Of a stretch of 64,000 nucleotides of DNA, positions 61,201 through 64,000 are shown piece by piece; position 1 is the stretch's first letter, and each line of letters starts with the position of its first letter. The notes beneath the pieces were generated by a model, which was not told where the DNA came from, did no database searches, and worked only from the letters and a program-made list of their open reading frames with translations. This DNA is from Neodontobutis hainanensis. Lineage: Eukaryota > Chordata > Actinopteri > Gobiiformes > Odontobutidae. Made by a program: the position numbers and the translations under genes. The stretch lies in the NCBI GenBank assembly GCA_024349245.1, contig JALDNG010000007.1:6771501-6835500 (forward strand), written 5' to 3'.

Positions 61201-63090
61201 TAAGGGAATAAGGCTGCTGATTTTGACACTTTCACTGGATTATGCACCACACAAACAAGGAGTAGACACAAAGCAGTGCATTAGACCAGAGAATTATACG
61301 AGTCGAGTGTCACTTACTTGGATTTGGGACTTTGTAAGTTCTGGGATTCAAGCATCTTTGCCCCAGAAACCTTTTTCTTGTGGATACTGTACAAAGCTGT
61401 AGGCAGAAGAAAGACAGTTTAAGAAAGGAGAGCATCTGGATTTAAACAGGTTTTGTTCCAGGCACTGACTATTAACACACTTTTACCTAATATACATTGG
61501 AAGTAGGCCTACTGTAATTTCAAGTGATGGGCTGGAAGTGGACTTAATATGACTAAAGCGAAGTCTTTAAACATCATTCTAAACAGACACTCATCTCTGG
61601 TGTATTGTTGGCTTTTACATGTACAGTTTTAACGTGAAGTTTTTCAAAGTCACTCTGATAGAACCCGACCTTCTGTGAGGGCTGGCGCCTCGGCGGTGTA
61701 CGTCATGCGGAATTTGCTCTTCTTCCAGCTGCGGTCATTGCTGATCAGGGAATCATTAGCCTTTTCAATGTTTACATCATCACCAACACAGAACACATCA
61801 CATGCAGCCTGGACACAAAAACACCCCCAAGAGAAATCAGAAACACTGCACGCCCATTGAAACTTATCATGTGAAATGAATAGGCTTCGTCATATGAATC
61901 ACACATGATGCCAACCTTAAAAACTTTCTTGGCCCAGGTCCTGAAAGACTCCTCCTGGCCACACAGCTCATCTCCCTCTCCCATCCGTAGGATCCGCTCT
62001 CCCCCCAGCTCCTCAAACAGTGTGTCTACAGCATGGGCAAAGGCGCAGAAGTGTGGGTAGGCCCTAGAGCCAAGGCCAAACACAGAAAACCTGAATCGAG
62101 TCAAAACACAGCAAAGTTAGACAAATGTGATGGAAAGGTAAGCAGCTTCAAATTCAACACTTGTAGTACTTGTTGATGCAATGTATATTTACAGTTTTGC
62201 TTTACTGTGAGGTAGTGAACTCATGTCAGACTCAAGTTATGCTAAGAATATGTTCAGATCAAGGTCATCTCAAGCAGCCGATAACTGTAAATTATCAGCC
62301 TGAAATCTATTTAAGACATTGATGCTCTAAATTGTGACCTGTAAATAAGTAAATAGCAGCAGCCAAAAAAATAAAATATACATTTTCAAATAGGTGCATT
62401 TATATTTTTGTGTAGTTTACCTGACATTAGCAAGAGGTCCTGTGCTCTCAAAATTGATCTTTGTTTCAGGCTCATCACTGGACGACTTGCGTGTGTCTGA
62501 GTAGGAAGACACACTGTTGAAGCGCACCTTGTAACTCCTGAGAAGAAAAAGTGACCAAACAGTGAGATATGAATCAGTGACATGAACTGCAAAGAAAACT
62601 AAGCCTAAATCTGACTCACTTTCTGTCCTCTGTGTTGGATGTTGGATGACGCATTTCCATTAAGGCAGCCCCAAATTTCTACAGTAAACATAAAATGGCC
62701 GTTATTAATTAAGGCACTCCGTTGTGCTTAAATAACTGCAGTTGTAAAATGGGACCCGCTTACCTCTCCATTTTCAGGTGGATCTCCATTACCAAACGTG
62801 CTGGTCACCACCAACACCAGCGTCTCGTGCTCCAGGTCCACCACATCGTACTCGTCCATGGATGTGACCTGGAGGCAGCGTTACACAGAGGCAGTTTGAT
62901 CTTGGACACAAATGACTCCAAATGACAGATGAGTTGAGTGTGTAAATTAGGGCTGAACACACAGCCGCTGGCAGATGATGTTGTAATGACCACTCTGTCC
63001 TCGCCCCTAACGAGATGATAATATGCTGCTGCCACACAGTGAACCTCCGCGATGTGTCTCGCTCAGGCAAGCATAGTGTGGTCTGCCATG

Positions 63091-63126
<36 letters not shown>

Positions 63127-63715
63127 CAGGCTTTAGCCCTACGGCACGACAAAGATTTGCCCAGGGCACATGCATCTGCCCAACCATCCAGCCACACTCC
63201 CACTCTTTGTGACACACTTGGATGAATGACTCGCCTCTCAACAGATTGTTCACACAGGGAAAACAGGAAGAAAGGATAAGATATGGCCTGGAGCAAAACA
63301 CAATACACGATTGAGAGCAGCATGTTTCCATCTCCATTTTTCTGAACAGATTTACACAGCCAGGAGTGTTTTAGGATCTGTTCTTAAACTGCCGCTTCAT
63401 TGGTCAAATCTTTATTGCTCATGAAGCAAAGGGCAACATGTTGGAGGAAACAAAAAAATAAATAAAAAAAAATAAAAATGCTTGATAGGAAAGGGCCCTG
63501 ATAGCTTTTCTATTAGATGGTATGCCAATATCCAACTTTCAGACATGATGCAAGGAAGAAGCAAGTGTACCTTTGCATCAAAAGCATGTTTGAAGATTTC
63601 ACACAGAGTTTTGGCGTAGTCCTGAGATTTGCCTGTCTCTGTGGCAAAGAGTATTGTGGCTTTCACCCTCTTGGCCATGGCCTGACCCATCAGTTTGGCA
63701 GAGAACTTCACAGCT
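55240..63715 (-). CDS. nos1: Neuronal nitric oxide synthase (NOS1), C-terminal reductase half (gene continues beyond the right edge)
   Basis: Sixteen coding exons: 63571-63715, 62764-62868, 62620-62678, 62421-62537, 61916-62090, 61670-61808, 61318-61396, 60993-61186, 60419-60588, 57941-58151, 57290-57377, 57037-57158, 56783-56931, 56466-56660, 56168-56286 and 55240-55255. Phases agree across all joins, giving about 694 codons. The reductase passes NADPH electrons through FAD and FMN to the haem of the partner subunit. FMN domain: AVKFSAKLMGQAMAKRV, TILFATETGKSQDYA, LVLVVTSTFGNGDPPENGE. Autoinhibitory insert: SYKVRFNSVSSYSD to NFESTGPLANVR, same length as human. FAD site: RYYSISSSPELHPGEIHLTV and HHGVCSSWLN. 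NADPH site: VGPGTGIAPFRSFWQQR, ILVFGCRQSEMDHIYKEE and HIYVCGDVTMAGDV. The oxygenase and calmodulin site lie outside the window. The 12q24 neighbours and the insert identify NOS1 rather than NOS2 or NOS3. Confidence 0.95.
58152..60418. other. nos1 intron (about 2.3 kb)
   Basis: No coding signal or transposon ends recognised. ORFs at 58484-58777 and 58997-59185 show no homology. The stretch 59280-59450 is less AT-rich than its surroundings, with nothing identifiable. Confidence 0.4.
63094..63124. repeat. (AC)n microsatellite
   Basis: About fifteen AC units in the nos1 intron between the exons at 62764-62868 and 63571-63715. It generates artefactual CVCVCVCV readings on the minus strand. Confidence 0.9.
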
Positions 63716-64000
63716 CTGTAAAGGAGGAGACAATAAATGTTAAAGTGCACTACCTTTCAACTCATTTGTTAATGGCAAGCTGAAATGGGTGAGGATTGTT
63801 AGCTTCACTTCACTAAGCTGCCAGAATTATGTCCAAGTAGTGGATTGATGACAACTGTGATTACCCAGCTTGTCATATCCTCGGGGCAATTATATTAATA
63901 GCCTAACATACACATGAGTGCGAGCATGCACAGGCTAAAACAACTCTGACAAAGCTCTGATTACTCCCCGAGGGGTTGATTAAATAAATTTCATAGAGCA

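Noticed and set aside
63063..63337. Minus-strand ORFs with CVCVCVCV runs
   Set aside because: Produced by translating an (AC)n microsatellite within a nos1 intron.
1..64000. CRISPR arrays, operons, attachment sites, prokaryotic promoters
   Set aside because: None present. The DNA is vertebrate, with spliced genes and eukaryotic repeats.

Overview
The window is vertebrate nuclear DNA, most likely from a teleost fish. The genes are split into short exons with GT-AG introns, and intergenic DNA is AT-rich. Introns hold fish-type repeats: Tc1/mariner and hAT elements, L2-like LINE tails, and L1-type and DIRS-type fragments. Every protein-coding gene was assembled by hand from splice sites, reading phase and remembered vertebrate homologues; no database search was run. 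There are no CRISPR arrays, operons or recognisable tRNA/rRNA genes.

Layout, left to right: fbxw8 (5' four coding exons, minus, continues off the left edge); hrk (plus, single coding exon, BH3-only); rnft2 (minus, nine coding exons, RING E3 ligase); spring1/C12orf49 (plus, five exons); a tandem pair of IL-6-family cytokine genes (both minus), one LIF-like at about 15.5-16.4 kb and one CNTF/M17-like at about 17.3-18.2 kb; castor1 (minus, nine exons, arginine sensor for mTORC1); nipsnap1 (minus, ten exons); lrrc74b (minus, ten exons, RNase-inhibitor-type leucine-rich repeats); and nos1 (minus, the last sixteen coding exons, covering the reductase half; continues off the right edge).

The gene set mixes neighbours of human 12q24 (FBXW8, HRK, RNFT2, C12orf49, NOS1) with neighbours of human 22q11-q12 (LIF, OSM, CASTOR1, NIPSNAP1, LRRC74B). 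This fits an ancestral linkage group that was later split in mammals. The order LIF-like, second cytokine, castor1 matches human LIF-OSM-CASTOR1, so position helps identify two fast-evolving cytokines.

The most useful second looks are: the LIF/OSM-equivalent cytokine pair; a 30-nt in-frame candidate microexon in rnft2; a GC-AG intron in nipsnap1; a nos1 terminal exon with only 16 coding bases; a hAT element with a nested fold-back hairpin; and an unclassified 953-bp element with perfect 37-bp terminal inverted repeats. I found no convincing wholly new gene system.
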